This document shows positions 25,404 to 34,108 of a DNA stretch of 64,000 nucleotides, in pieces. Made by a program: the position numbers and the translations under genes. Origin of the DNA: Rhizobium mesosinicum. GTDB lineage: Bacteria; Pseudomonadota; Alphaproteobacteria; Rhizobiales; Rhizobiaceae. Every line of letters starts with the position of its first letter. The stretch's first letter is position 1. Below the pieces are notes generated by a model that saw only the letters and a program-made list of their open reading frames with translations, had not been told where the DNA came from and made no database searches. Where the stretch lies: assembly GCF_019511345.1 (NCBI RefSeq), contig NZ_JAEUAK010000003.1:186001-250000 (forward strand), read 5' to 3'.

Positions 25404-26351
25404 ATGCAAGCCATGGATTTGAGAGGCCTGAGCCCGGCGCCCGTTACCGCATTCACCCGCGACGGAGAGGTCGATTACGCGGCCAATGCCCGTATCGCCA
25501 AGTGGCTTGCCGGCATGGACGGCGTGAAGAGCCTCGTCATTCTTGGCCATGCCGGCGAAGGTACGTTCCTGACGGAGGAAGAGCGCCTGAAGCTCATCCG
25601 CACTTATGTTGAAGCTGTCAATGGTCAACTTCCCATCATCGCAGGGATCACCGGTGAGGGCACCAAGGTCGCGGCGGAAGAAGCCAGGAAGTGCAAGGCT
25701 GCCGGCGCGACCGGCGCGCTTGTTTACCCGAACCACGGCTGGCTGCGTTTCGGGTTTCAAAAAGGCGCACCGCAGGATCGCTACAAGGCGATTTGGCAGG
25801 AATCAGGCCTGCAATGTATCCTGTTCCAGTATCCGGATGCCACAAAGGCTTCCTACGATATCGATACGCAGCTTGCGATTGCGACCCAGGACGGGGTCGT
25901 TGCTACCAAGAACGGCGTCCGCAATATGAAGCGCTGGTACGTCGAGATTCCGGAACTCAAGAAGGCCAACCCGAACCTGCAGATCCTGAGCTGCCATGAC
26001 GAGTGGCTGCTGCCGACCATGTTCGACGTTGACGGCCTGCTTGTCGGCTACGGCAATATTGCACCGGAGCTTTTGATCGACTTGATCAAGGCAGGAAAGG
26101 CGCAAAGCTATCCGCAAGCTCGCCAGATCTTTGAACGCCTCCTTCCGGTCACCCGTGCCGTCTATCACCGTGGTTCCCATATGGAAGGAACCGTGGCCCT
26201 GAAGCTCGGCCTCGTCCATCGTGGTGTGCTTGACCACGCCACCATCCGTGAACCGCTGAAGAATCTGGGCGAAAAGGCGGAGGCTGAAATCTTCGCTGCT
26301 TTCGAGGCTGCCGGCATCGGTCGGGTCGACCAGTTAATCGCCGCGGAGTGA
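25404..26351 (+). CDS. Dihydrodipicolinate synthase/N-acetylneuraminate lyase superfamily enzyme
   Basis: A 315-aa class I aldolase-type barrel. Visible features are LSPAPVTAFTRDGEVDYAAN at the start, a phosphate/carboxylate loop like GHAGEGTFLTEEER, the active-site Tyr in LFQYPDAT and the Schiff-base Lys in VVATKNGVRNMKRW. The substrate-binding parts differ from true DapA, and lysine biosynthesis is unlikely in this setting. A LacI-type regulator and an MFS transporter flank it, so it most likely cleaves or dehydrates a catabolic 2-keto acid. The ATG at 25404 follows AGGAGGAG. Exact substrate unknown. Confidence 0.88.
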   Translation: MQAMDLRGLSPAPVTAFTRDGEVDYAANARIAKWLAGMDGVKSLVILGHAGEGTFLTEEERLKLIRTYVEAVNGQLPIIAGITGEGTKVAAEEARKCKAAGATGALVYPNHGWLRFGFQKGAPQDRYKAIWQESGLQCILFQYPDATKASYDIDTQLAIATQDGVVATKNGVRNMKRWYVEIPELKKANPNLQILSCHDEWLLPTMFDVDGLLVGYGNIAPELLIDLIKAGKAQSYPQARQIFERLLPVTRAVYHRGSHMEGTVALKLGLVHRGVLDHATIREPLKNLGEKAEAEIFAAFEAAGIGRVDQLIAAE

Positions 26352-26358
26352 CTGAGAA

Positions 26359-26391
26359 CGCCCCCGTCGTTCAACACGGGGGCGTCTTCTT
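26359..26391 (+). terminator. Intrinsic terminator/attenuator after the lyase gene
   Basis: A perfect 9-bp stem (CGCCCCCGT / ACGGGGGCG) with an 8-nt loop is followed by TCTTCTT. Because the MFS gene follows on the same strand, it may reduce read-through rather than end the operon. Confidence 0.7.
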
Positions 26392-26588
26392 ACGGGAGGA
26401 AAATTGCGGTCGCATCCGGGAGTGACGCGCCGCCGCAGTCGCACGGTCTGTTAGGCCGTGGATACCTCGCCGACGAGAGAGCCGTTCCTTCTGGATCCAT
26501 GGCCGTTCCCACAAGGATCCCGAAGTGAGCCATCCAACGTGTAGGTTCGAAGCCAGGTCGGGAGAGGGCCGGGCACAGGGAGGAAAAC

Positions 26589-27971
26589 ATGAATATGGAG
26601 CAGCGAATAGCCGGACCGTCACCGGTTGTGGATCCGCAGGCTGAAATCAGCGCCAGACTTGAACGGTTGCCTGTTATCCGAGAGGTCTTCTGGGCCAGAA
26701 ACATCGTCGGCGCCGCGACATTCTTCGACGGTTACACCGTGATCGCCATCGCCTATGCCATGCCGGTTCTTGTCCGCGAATGGGGATTGAGCCCAGGACA
26801 GACGGGAATGATCCTGTCGATGGGTTACCTCGGGCAATTGATCGGGGCTGTCTGCTTTGGCTGGCTTGCTGAGCGGATCGGCCGTCTGAAAGTGCTGCTA
26901 CTCACGATCCTGCTATTCGTCAGTATGGACGTCGCCTGCCTCTTTGCAGCCGGTGCCGGCACGATGATGGCATTCCGCTTCGCGCAAGGCATCGGGACCG
27001 GCGGCGAAGTTCCGGTCGCGAGTGCCTATATCAACGAACTGATCGGCTCGAAGGGGCGCGGTCGCTTTTTCCTCTTGTATGAGGTCATGTTCCTGCTCGG
27101 GCTCGTCGGCGCAGGCCTGATCGGCTACGTCATGGTGCCGCTCTATGGCTGGAAGGCGATGTTTGTTGTTGGCCTGATCCCTGCGATCCTCATGATCCCG
27201 CTCCGCTGGTTCCTCCATGAATCACCCCGCTGGCTGGCCGCCAACGGCCGCTATGAGGAAGCCGATCGTATTGTCACCGGGCTGGAGAACAGCGCTCGTG
27301 CTGGCGGCAAGGAATTGCCGGAGCCGAAAGCCGTGGCCGCTCCTGCTCGGCGCAAATCCGACTGGCGCGAACTTTTCCAGGGCATTTACCTGAAGCGTAC
27401 GCTGTCGATCTGGGCCATGTGGTTCTGCGCCTATATGGTCGCCAACGGCACGATCACCTGGCTTCCGACCCTCTATCGCCAGACGTTCAACCTGCCACTT
27501 GAAACCAGTATTTTTTACGGTTTTGCCACCTCGGTCGGTGGCGTGATTGCAGCCGTCATCTGTGCACTGCTCATCGACAAGGTCGGCCGCAAACGCTGGT
27601 ATACAGGCGCCCTTTTGATCGCACCGATCCCGCTCGTCATCCTCGCCTGGTTGGGTGCAACGTCGGCGACCCAGGTTCTTATCCTCGCCGGTCTCGCCTA
27701 CGCCATCGTCCAGACCGTAACCTTCTCGCTCTACCTCTATTCGGCGGAGATCTATCCGACCCGCCTTCGTGCCATTGGCACGGGTACGGGCAGCGCCTGG
27801 CTGCGTCTCGGGTCCTCCGCCGGCCCTATCGCGGTAGGCTGGGTCATGTCATCGATGGGCATCCAGTATGTCTTCGGCGCCTTTGCAGCAATCCTGCTGG
27901 TCGGCGCCCTGGTGACGGCGCTCTTTGCGATCGAAACCAAGGGGCGCGTTCTGGAGGAATTGTCGCCCTAA
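26589..27971 (+). CDS. MFS transporter, sugar/acid:proton symporter type
   Basis: A 460-aa major facilitator with about 12 transmembrane segments. The loop 2-3 signature GWLAERIGRLKVLLL and its second-half counterpart IDKVGRKRWYTG are present, as is GTGGEVPVASAYINELIGSK in helix 4-5, typical of the sugar/aromatic-acid symporter group. The central cytoplasmic loop lies near residues 215-260. The ATG at 26589 follows GGGAGGAAAA. It lies downstream of the DapA-like gene and LacI regulator, so it probably imports that pathway's substrate. Confidence 0.92.
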   Translation: MNMEQRIAGPSPVVDPQAEISARLERLPVIREVFWARNIVGAATFFDGYTVIAIAYAMPVLVREWGLSPGQTGMILSMGYLGQLIGAVCFGWLAERIGRLKVLLLTILLFVSMDVACLFAAGAGTMMAFRFAQGIGTGGEVPVASAYINELIGSKGRGRFFLLYEVMFLLGLVGAGLIGYVMVPLYGWKAMFVVGLIPAILMIPLRWFLHESPRWLAANGRYEEADRIVTGLENSARAGGKELPEPKAVAAPARRKSDWRELFQGIYLKRTLSIWAMWFCAYMVANGTITWLPTLYRQTFNLPLETSIFYGFATSVGGVIAAVICALLIDKVGRKRWYTGALLIAPIPLVILAWLGATSATQVLILAGLAYAIVQTVTFSLYLYSAEIYPTRLRAIGTGTGSAWLRLGSSAGPIAVGWVMSSMGIQYVFGAFAAILLVGALVTALFAIETKGRVLEELSP

Positions 27972-27999
27972 TATCCTCGGTACGCGTTCGAAGGACCAT

Positions 28000-28031
28000 A
28001 GAAGGCTTGGCGGGTAACCACCAGGCCTTCT
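28000..28031 (+). terminator. Hairpin after the MFS gene
   Basis: AGAAGGC...GCCTTCT arms with further G-C pairing in between form a long stem 28 bp after the MFS stop. The T tract is poor, so the terminator role is tentative. Confidence 0.45.
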
Positions 28032-28215
28032 CGTATCTGTGGACCTGGAGAATCTCCGGCATCTGTTTGGTGAATCCGATTGATCTGGGGCTCGATGGCG
28101 TTCAAGCGATCGGCCGAGCTAGACACGGCGCGACTTCTCTTCGGTGCAATTCCTTGCCAGTCTCAGGTCTGAACGCATCGAGCGAATTCGGATTATGCAG
28201 CGATCGAGGTGCCCT

Positions 28216-29199
28216 TCAGGGTATCAGGACAGCCGCTCCGCTCAGGCGCCCGGCCCGCAGATCGTCGAGTGCTGCATTGGCGTCTGCAAGCCGATAGATT
28301 TTCGTGTGGGTATGGACGCCTGCCTGGAGGGCGACGGGGAAGAATTCCTCAGCATCTTTCCGCGTCAGGTTGGCAACCGAGGCCACGCTTCGCTCGCCCC
28401 AGATCAGGGCGTAGGGCATTGCGGGCAGATCGCTCATATGAATACCGCCACAGATGACCCGGCCTCCCTTTCGTACGACCTTCAACGCCGAAGGCACGAG
28501 TTCGCCGATCGGTGCGAAGATGATTGCCGCATCGAGTGCAACGGGCGGCTGCTCGTCTGAGCCTCCCGCCCAGACGACGCCGAGGTCGAGTGCGAAGCGC
28601 TGTGCCGCCTCATCGCCGGGCCGAGAAAACGCGTAGACGTCGCGGCCCTGCCAGCGGCAGATCTGCGCGATGATATGCGCGGCAGCGCCGAACCCGTAGA
28701 GCCCGATCTTTTTGCCGTCGCCAGCCTTCTTCAAAGAACGCCAGCCAATCAGGCCGGCGCAGAGGAGCGGGGCTAGCGCGACGGGATCGGCCGCACTGTC
28801 GAGCACAAAGGCATAGTCGGCATCCGCAACTACATGGGTGGCAAAGCCTCCGTCGCGGGTATAGCCGGTAAATTGCGGCTCATCGCAAAGATTTTCGTCT
28901 CCGCTCCTGCAAAACGAACAACGGCCGCATGTATGGCCGAGCCAGGGCACGCCGACCCTTTGCCCCAGGCGCGAGACAGCTATTCCTTCCCCGACAGCCT
29001 CGACGACGCCGACGATCTCATGGCCGGGAACGAGCGGCAGCTTCAGGTTGGCGAGATCGCCGTCGCAGACATGAAGATCGGTCCTGCAGACCGCGCAGGC
29101 CTCAACCCGCAGCATCAATTGTCCTTTTCCGGGCACGGGATCCGGCCGGTCGACCGGCCGCAGGGGCATCCCGACTGCCTCCAGGATCATAGCCTTCAT
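28216..29199 (-). CDS. Zinc-dependent alcohol dehydrogenase family protein
   Basis: A 327-aa medium-chain dehydrogenase. Catalytic zinc ligands are in CAVCRTDLHVCDGD and PGHEIVGVVE; the four structural-zinc Cys lie in CGRCSFCRSGDENLC; the nucleotide fold shows GLYGFGAAAHIIAQI. It should interconvert an alcohol and aldehyde with NAD(P). The ATG at 29199 follows GAGGAG. A symmetric FNR/FixK-like box (29254-29267) sits at the right distance, so microaerobic induction is likely. A second, more typical alcohol dehydrogenase gene lies at 36975. Confidence 0.92.
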   Translation of the reverse strand: MKAMILEAVGMPLRPVDRPDPVPGKGQLMLRVEACAVCRTDLHVCDGDLANLKLPLVPGHEIVGVVEAVGEGIAVSRLGQRVGVPWLGHTCGRCSFCRSGDENLCDEPQFTGYTRDGGFATHVVADADYAFVLDSAADPVALAPLLCAGLIGWRSLKKAGDGKKIGLYGFGAAAHIIAQICRWQGRDVYAFSRPGDEAAQRFALDLGVVWAGGSDEQPPVALDAAIIFAPIGELVPSALKVVRKGGRVICGGIHMSDLPAMPYALIWGERSVASVANLTRKDAEEFFPVALQAGVHTHTKIYRLADANAALDDLRAGRLSGAAVLIP

Positions 29200-29253
29200 G
29201 AACTGCTCCTCATGTTCATAATGCCATGATCCCGAAATCGCGGCAAACCGGCA

Positions 29254-29267
29254 TTGACTGGTGTCAA
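29254..29267. promoter_or_regulatory. FNR/FixK-type box TTGAC-N4-GTCAA
   Basis: A perfect palindrome between the divergent alcohol dehydrogenase and SPW-repeat genes. Placed at -41.5 it predicts a leader of about 20 nt for the dehydrogenase. A weaker TTG-N8-CAA site (29322-29335) lies closer to the SPW gene. Confidence 0.75.
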
Positions 29268-29387
29268 GGACGGCTCACCCCCGGTCCTTCGCTCTTACGG
29301 AATTCCCGCTCAGGAGAAATTTTGATCGAACGCAATGCGTGAAGACATGTGTGGTGATTGGCTTTGCAGCAGCAGGGAGACCGAGAG

Positions 29388-29720
29388 ATGGACCGTCGTC
29401 GCTGGCAAGACATATCGCTTTATCTTGGACGATCGCCATTGCCGCGTCCTGGGCACTTGGGCGTTGCGGCCCGCACTCCATTCCTCTCGGAGCGGCGGCC
29501 GCCGACTGTCCCTGTCTGTGAGGTTGGCGTCGTCATCCGCAGCGCGGCCGCGCTCGCATCCTACCGCCTATCCCAGGAATGGTCTAACCTTCTGACCGGT
29601 ATCTGGCTTATCGCTTCGCCATGGATCGTCCATGACGCTGAAACATTGATCTGCGGCGTCCTCTTCGTCGTCCTCGGCATATCGGTGCTTTGCGGCACCA
29701 GGCCGTGCGAGGGCCGCTGA
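29388..29720 (+). CDS. SPW-repeat membrane protein, possibly frame-disturbed
   Basis: A 110-aa protein starting at ATG 29388 (MDRRRWQDISLYLG). The C-terminal half is a clean SPW repeat with two membrane helices: WSNLLTGIWLIASPWIVHDA and a following Gly/Val/Leu helix. In the first half the expected first SPW helix is better read in another frame (AIAIAASWALG), so residues about 14-48 look scrambled. Two compensating indels would explain this. If real, the protein may be only partly functional. It lies in front of the MgtC-like gene, 16 bp apart. Confidence 0.6.
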   Translation: MDRRRWQDISLYLGRSPLPRPGHLGVAARTPFLSERRPPTVPVCEVGVVIRSAAALASYRLSQEWSNLLTGIWLIASPWIVHDAETLICGVLFVVLGISVLCGTRPCEGR

Positions 29721-29736
29721 GGGACGGGACCAACCA

Positions 29737-30999
29737 ATGATGACAGCACTGATGACAACGGAAGCATTTCAGCGCCTCAGTCTGGCGCTTGCGATTGGCG
29801 TCCTTGTTGGCATCGAACGCGGCTGGCAGGAGCGCGAGGCGGCACCCGGTGAAAGGGTCGCAGGCATTCGCACCTACGGCCTTTCGAGCTTCCTTGGCGG
29901 CCTATGCGGTTTCCTGCAGCCTGCGACCGGACCGATCCTGCCGACGGCTGTCTTTGTGTTCTTTTGCATCACAATTCTGGTTTTCAGCTCCATGCAGGCA
30001 GCGCGCGAGGAGCATTACAGCGCGACCGCCGCCATTGCCGCGATTTCGGTTTTTGTGCTTGGTTTCAGCGCCGTCGTTGCCGACATGACGGTAACTGCAG
30101 CGGGTGCCGTTGCAATAACGGCCCTCCTTGCGGCGCGCGAACCGTTGCATGGGTTTCTGCGGCGGCTGACCTGGCTCGAACTCCGGGCCGCCTTGATCCT
30201 GCTGACGATGACGGTCGTCATCCTGCCCATCCTGCCCGACGAACCGATCGATCCCTGGCAGGCGATCAATCCCTTCGACCTCTGGATCATGACGATCCTT
30301 GTGGGCGCCGTCTCTTTTTTTGGTTATATCCTGATCAGGATCGGCGGCGCCCGCGCCGGGATCCTGATGACCGGCGCAAGCGGCGGCATCGTGTCCTCGA
30401 CGGCGTTGACGCTTTCCTTTGCCCGCCAGTCGATCCAGATGCCTGCCCTCTCGCCGCTCCTTGCAGCCGGGGCGATGCTGGCGGGAGCGGTGTCCCTTAC
30501 AAGAGCGCTCCTGATCTGCGGTGTCGTTGCGCCGGCGGTTCTATGGGACCTTGCGCCATTGCTCGCCCCAGCGGCTGCAGCCTTTGTTATCGCTGGCGGC
30601 TTTGCCGGAGCGCTCCGCCGTCCGGACGAGAGTCCCGACTTCTCGCCGCGAAACCCGCTCGAGGTCAGGGTCGCTCTGCGCTTTGCCCTTGTCCTTGCCG
30701 TGGTGACGATCCTGACGCGGGTGACCCTGACCGTCTTCGGAACAAACTCGCTGCCCGTCCTTGCCTTCGTGACGGGTCTGGGCGATCTCGACGCGATAAC
30801 GCTTTCGGTTGCAAATCTCACGTCAACGCAGCTTCCTGCGGATGCGGGCGCCCGTGCCATAGCGGTTGCGGCTTTCGCCAATCTTCTCGCGAAAGTCATT
30901 CTTGCGGCAGTCATGGGAAACCTTGCCTACGCGGTTCGCCTGGCGGTCGCAACCCTTGCCGCGGCTCTTGCCGGACTTGCCGGCTTTCTGTTGACATGA
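29737..30999 (+). CDS. MgtC/SapB-type DUF4010 membrane protein
   Basis: A 420-aa integral membrane protein with about 12 hydrophobic segments. The N-terminal MgtC-like part has LALAIGVLVGIERGWQER and GIRTYGLSSFLGGL; the C-terminal DUF4010 part has LMTGASGGIVSSTALTLSFA and FVTGLGDLDAITLSVANLT. Some MgtC relatives help bacteria cope with low Mg2+ or host stress, but the transported substrate of the DUF4010 group is not known. It follows the SPW gene and is probably driven by the same FNR-type promoter. Confidence 0.88.
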   Translation: MMTALMTTEAFQRLSLALAIGVLVGIERGWQEREAAPGERVAGIRTYGLSSFLGGLCGFLQPATGPILPTAVFVFFCITILVFSSMQAAREEHYSATAAIAAISVFVLGFSAVVADMTVTAAGAVAITALLAAREPLHGFLRRLTWLELRAALILLTMTVVILPILPDEPIDPWQAINPFDLWIMTILVGAVSFFGYILIRIGGARAGILMTGASGGIVSSTALTLSFARQSIQMPALSPLLAAGAMLAGAVSLTRALLICGVVAPAVLWDLAPLLAPAAAAFVIAGGFAGALRRPDESPDFSPRNPLEVRVALRFALVLAVVTILTRVTLTVFGTNSLPVLAFVTGLGDLDAITLSVANLTSTQLPADAGARAIAVAAFANLLAKVILAAVMGNLAYAVRLAVATLAAALAGLAGFLLT

Positions 31000-31040
31000 G
31001 GGCTCACGATGGCGTCCGGTAACATCCAATCTACACGAGA

Positions 31041-31054
31041 TTGATGCACATCAA
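31041..31054 (+). promoter_or_regulatory. FNR/FixK box TTGAT-N4-ATCAA
   Basis: An exact match to the consensus FNR/FixK palindrome. At -41.5 it gives transcription from about 31089, 77 nt before the host-attachment gene. Confidence 0.8.
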
Positions 31055-31165
31055 GGCCAATCCGGCGGGCAGGCGCATTTTCAAATCGGCCTGAATTCAG
31101 CAGCCATCGAGCCCATGCCGGTCGCGGTGGCTCGAGCCTCATAGAATATGGAAGCGGAGAAAGAC

Positions 31166-31570
31166 ATGATCGTGCCGAACGGTGCCGTTATTGCTGTCGT
31201 TGACGGCAAAAGGCTGCAGCTTTTTCAAAACAAGGGGCATGAGCCGCATATCGATCTGGCCCCGCTGGCAGAGCCCGTGCTCGAGCCTGTCAATGCAGGC
31301 TCTGGTACGCGTCATCGCAGTAGCCTGGCCAACCCGGACAGCCGGCGGATGGAGGAGGACGATTTCGTGGCCGCCGCCGCGAGCTATCTCAACAAAGAAG
31401 CTCTCCAAGGTCGCGTCCGGCAGCTGATGGTGATTGCCGATCCACGTTCGCTCGGCGAACTGCGCCGCCATTTCCATCCTGCCCTGACGGAGCGGTTGAT
31501 TGCGGAACTCGCCAAAGACATGACGGGACTCGCGCCCGGCGAAATCGAGGCGGCGCTCATGCGCGCCTGA
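31166..31570 (+). CDS. Host attachment family protein
   Basis: A 134-aa protein of the rhizobial host-attachment family. Signatures are MIVPNGAVIAVVDGKRLQLF near the start, the ED/AA-type EEDDFVAAAASYLNKEAL and LVMVIADPRS-like QLMVIADPRSLGELRRH, and an ELAKDMTGL motif near the end. The start at 31166 is favoured by GGAGA six bases ahead; an in-frame ATG at 31148 lacks a site. The fold is related to release-factor-like baeRF domains, so the name may not describe its real function. A perfect FNR/FixK box precedes it. Confidence 0.85.
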   Translation: MIVPNGAVIAVVDGKRLQLFQNKGHEPHIDLAPLAEPVLEPVNAGSGTRHRSSLANPDSRRMEEDDFVAAAASYLNKEALQGRVRQLMVIADPRSLGELRRHFHPALTERLIAELAKDMTGLAPGEIEAALMRA

Positions 31571-31645
31571 CGGTGAGGAGGTCACAAGGGTCTCAGGTTG
31601 AGTCTCCGAAACGCCCAAGCCCAAGATGGCCCCGCCCCTTCAGAA

Positions 31646-31659
31646 TTGAGACATGTCAA
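31646..31659 (+). promoter_or_regulatory. FNR/FixK-like box TTGAG-N4-GTCAA
   Basis: One mismatch to the palindromic consensus. At -41.5 it predicts transcription from about 31694, 35 nt before the universal stress protein gene at 31729. Confidence 0.65.
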
Positions 31660-31728
31660 TGCGGGACTCCGAACAAATGCGAGAGTGATCAGGATCTGGT
31701 CTCGCCTACGTTCAGTTCGGAGTCCCCA

Positions 31729-32553
31729 ATGAAACAACACTTCTTTCTTCCACTCCTTACCTATCCGGATATGACGTCCGAATTCATGATCGCCAATGCG
31801 GTCGCACTTGCACACCATATGCAAGCGACGCTCACCGTCTGCGCGGTGGAAATTACGATTCCCGATGTTTCCAATGCGCTGTCGTCTTTGATCATCGATG
31901 CCGCGAAGATGGCGCGGGACGCCGAGGCTCTGAGCCGCAAGCGTGCCTCGCTGCTGGTTCAAAGGGTACTCGATCAGGCGAAAGCCGCTTCCGTCGATCT
32001 GCGCGTGCGCGAGATCAAGACGGGTGAGCCTTTCGTCGCCGAAACTCTTGCTGAAGCATCGCGTGCCTATGATCTCGTGCTTCTGGAATCTGCCGGTATT
32101 TCCCGTCCGATCGTCGAGGCGGTTCTGTTTGCCTCCGGCCGGCCTCTCGTTCTCTATCCGGCCGCACCGTTCGGCGGGCGGATAGATCACGTCGCCATCG
32201 CCTGGGACGGGAGCAGGGCCGCCGCGCGCGCCGCCCATGACGCCTCGCCCTTCCTGGAGCGGGCTAGCAAGCTCTGCCTGCTGTCGGTCACCGACGATAA
32301 ACCGTTCGGGCACGATACGGGCGACCATCTCGTTGAAAACTTGCTCAAGAACGGGGTGACGGCGGAGACGGTGCGGGCGCGTGCAGGCAGTACGCCGATC
32401 GGTGAAACGCTGCAATCCAAGGCTTTCGAGCTGCGGGCCGATCTGCTCGTCATGGGCGGCTTCGGCCACTCGCGCTTGCGTGAATTCGTGCTTGGCGGCG
32501 CGACCGAGGCTGTGCTGGCCAATACCACGCTGCCCGTTCTGTTGTCGCATTGA
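31729..32553 (+). CDS. Tandem universal stress protein (UspA family)
   Basis: A 274-aa protein of two Usp-like halves. The second half ends with the ATP-binding signature MGGFGHSRLREFVLGGATEAVL, while the first is degenerate. The ATG at 31729 (MKQHFFLPLLTYP) starts the first Usp strand; the open frame before it is non-coding. Such proteins are induced in low oxygen in rhizobia and modulate stress survival by unknown partners. It is followed after 13 bp by a CoA-transferase gene in the same operon, and an FNR-like box lies upstream. Confidence 0.9.
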   Translation: MKQHFFLPLLTYPDMTSEFMIANAVALAHHMQATLTVCAVEITIPDVSNALSSLIIDAAKMARDAEALSRKRASLLVQRVLDQAKAASVDLRVREIKTGEPFVAETLAEASRAYDLVLLESAGISRPIVEAVLFASGRPLVLYPAAPFGGRIDHVAIAWDGSRAAARAAHDASPFLERASKLCLLSVTDDKPFGHDTGDHLVENLLKNGVTAETVRARAGSTPIGETLQSKAFELRADLLVMGGFGHSRLREFVLGGATEAVLANTTLPVLLSH

Positions 32554-32566
32554 GGATCAATCCGCC

Positions 32567-34075
32567 ATGTTCAAGAATCGTCTCCGGAGCAAGCAGCTCT
32601 GGGATCGCATCGTCAGTGCCGACGAGGCCGCCAGGCTGATCACAGACGGCATGACCGTCGGCATGAGCGGCTTTACGCGCGCCGGGGAGGCCAAGGCCGT
32701 GCCGTTGGCTCTGGCGGAAAAGGCAAAGCGTGATCCGCTGAAGATTACGCTGATGACCGGCGCATCGCTCGGCAACAATCTCGACAGGACGCTTGTCGAA
32801 GCCCATGCCATTGCCCGCCGTATGCCTTTTCAATCCGATCCCGGCATGCGCAAGGCGATCAATGACGGTGAGGTGATGTTTATCGACCAGCACCTGTCGG
32901 AAACGGTCGAATTCCTGCGAAGCGGCCAGTTGGCGCCCGTCGACATCGCCGTCATCGAGGCGACCGCGATCACCGAGGAGGGCGCCATCGTGCCGACCAC
33001 CTCCGTCGGCAATTCGGCGAGTTTTGCCATCCTGGCGCCGAAGATCATCGTCGAGATCAACCTGTCGCAGCCCGAAGCGCTGGAAGGCCTGCACGACATC
33101 TATATCCCGACGAAACGGCCAAGCCGCGAGGCGATCCCGGTCGTAGCGCCCGACAGCCGCATCGGCGTCCCTTTCATCCCGATCCCGCCGGAAAAGATCG
33201 CCGCAATCGTCCTTACTGAGAGCAGCGACAGCGCCTCCACGGTGGAACCGCCGGACGCAGAGACGAACGCGATTGCCGGCCATCTCACCGACTTCCTGCT
33301 CAACGAAGTGCGGCGTGGACGGCTGACGGAGCGCCTGTTGCCGCTTCAGGCCGGCATTGGCACGATCGCCAATGCGGTCCTTCAGGGGTTTTCTGAAACG
33401 CCCTTCCACGATCTCACCATGTATTCCGAAGTGCTGCAGGATTCGACCTTCGATCTGATGGATGCCGGCAAGCTCAATTTCGCCTCCGGGTCCTCGATGA
33501 CGCTCTCGACGGAGAAGCATATGCGGGTGCTTTCGGCAATCGAGCGCTATAAGCGGCGACTGGTTTTGCGCCCGCAGGAGATCAGCAACCATCCCGAAGT
33601 TATCCGCCGCCTCGGCATCATCGCCATCAATACGGCGCTGGAACTCGACATCTATGGCAACGTCAACTCGACCCATGTCGGCGGCACGCATATGATGAAC
33701 GGTATCGGCGGTTCCGGCGATTTCGCTCGCAACGCCTATATGTCGATCTTCGTGACGAAGTCGCTCGCCAAGAACGGCGCGATTTCACGCGTCGTGCCGA
33801 TGGTCAGCCATGTCGATCATACCGAACACGACGTCGATATTCTCGTGACGGAGATCGGTCTTGCCGATCTGCGCGGCCTGGCGCCGCGGGAACGGGCGAA
33901 AGTCATCATCGCCAACTGCGCACATCCGAAATATCGCGAGGCACTGGCGGATTATTACAAACGGGCGTTGCTGCGCGGCGGGCACACGCCGCATCTGATC
34001 GAGGAAGCGCTTGGCTGGCACGACAATCTGCGCCGCACAGGGAAGATGCTTGCGTCGTCACCCGTTGCGACCTGA
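32567..34075 (+). CDS. Acetyl-CoA hydrolase/transferase (succinyl-CoA:acetate CoA-transferase type)
   Basis: A 502-aa class I CoA-transferase, family-typical length. The N-terminal GMTVGMSGFTRAGEAKAVP holds the CoA-binding region, and Glu288 in YSEVLQDSTFDL is at the position of the catalytic glutamate that forms the acyl-CoA adduct. GGTHMMNGIGGSGDFARNAY is the conserved C-terminal signature. It would move CoA between acetate and succinate and help recover acetyl-CoA energy when oxygen is scarce. The ATG follows GAGGA; the gene is coupled to the Usp gene upstream. Confidence 0.93.
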   Translation: MFKNRLRSKQLWDRIVSADEAARLITDGMTVGMSGFTRAGEAKAVPLALAEKAKRDPLKITLMTGASLGNNLDRTLVEAHAIARRMPFQSDPGMRKAINDGEVMFIDQHLSETVEFLRSGQLAPVDIAVIEATAITEEGAIVPTTSVGNSASFAILAPKIIVEINLSQPEALEGLHDIYIPTKRPSREAIPVVAPDSRIGVPFIPIPPEKIAAIVLTESSDSASTVEPPDAETNAIAGHLTDFLLNEVRRGRLTERLLPLQAGIGTIANAVLQGFSETPFHDLTMYSEVLQDSTFDLMDAGKLNFASGSSMTLSTEKHMRVLSAIERYKRRLVLRPQEISNHPEVIRRLGIIAINTALELDIYGNVNSTHVGGTHMMNGIGGSGDFARNAYMSIFVTKSLAKNGAISRVVPMVSHVDHTEHDVDILVTEIGLADLRGLAPRERAKVIIANCAHPKYREALADYYKRALLRGGHTPHLIEEALGWHDNLRRTGKMLASSPVAT

Positions 34076-34108
34076 CGACTCCGCGGAGGCAGGAAGCGGC
34101 GCTAGCCC

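Noticed and set aside
28076..28095. TTGATCTGGGGCTCGA as an FNR box
   Set aside because: The right half does not match and no gene is suitably placed.
32450..33691. A 413-codon minus-strand open frame within the CoA-transferase gene
   Set aside because: Antisense to a well-supported gene; Arg/His/Asp-rich composition without any recognisable motif.
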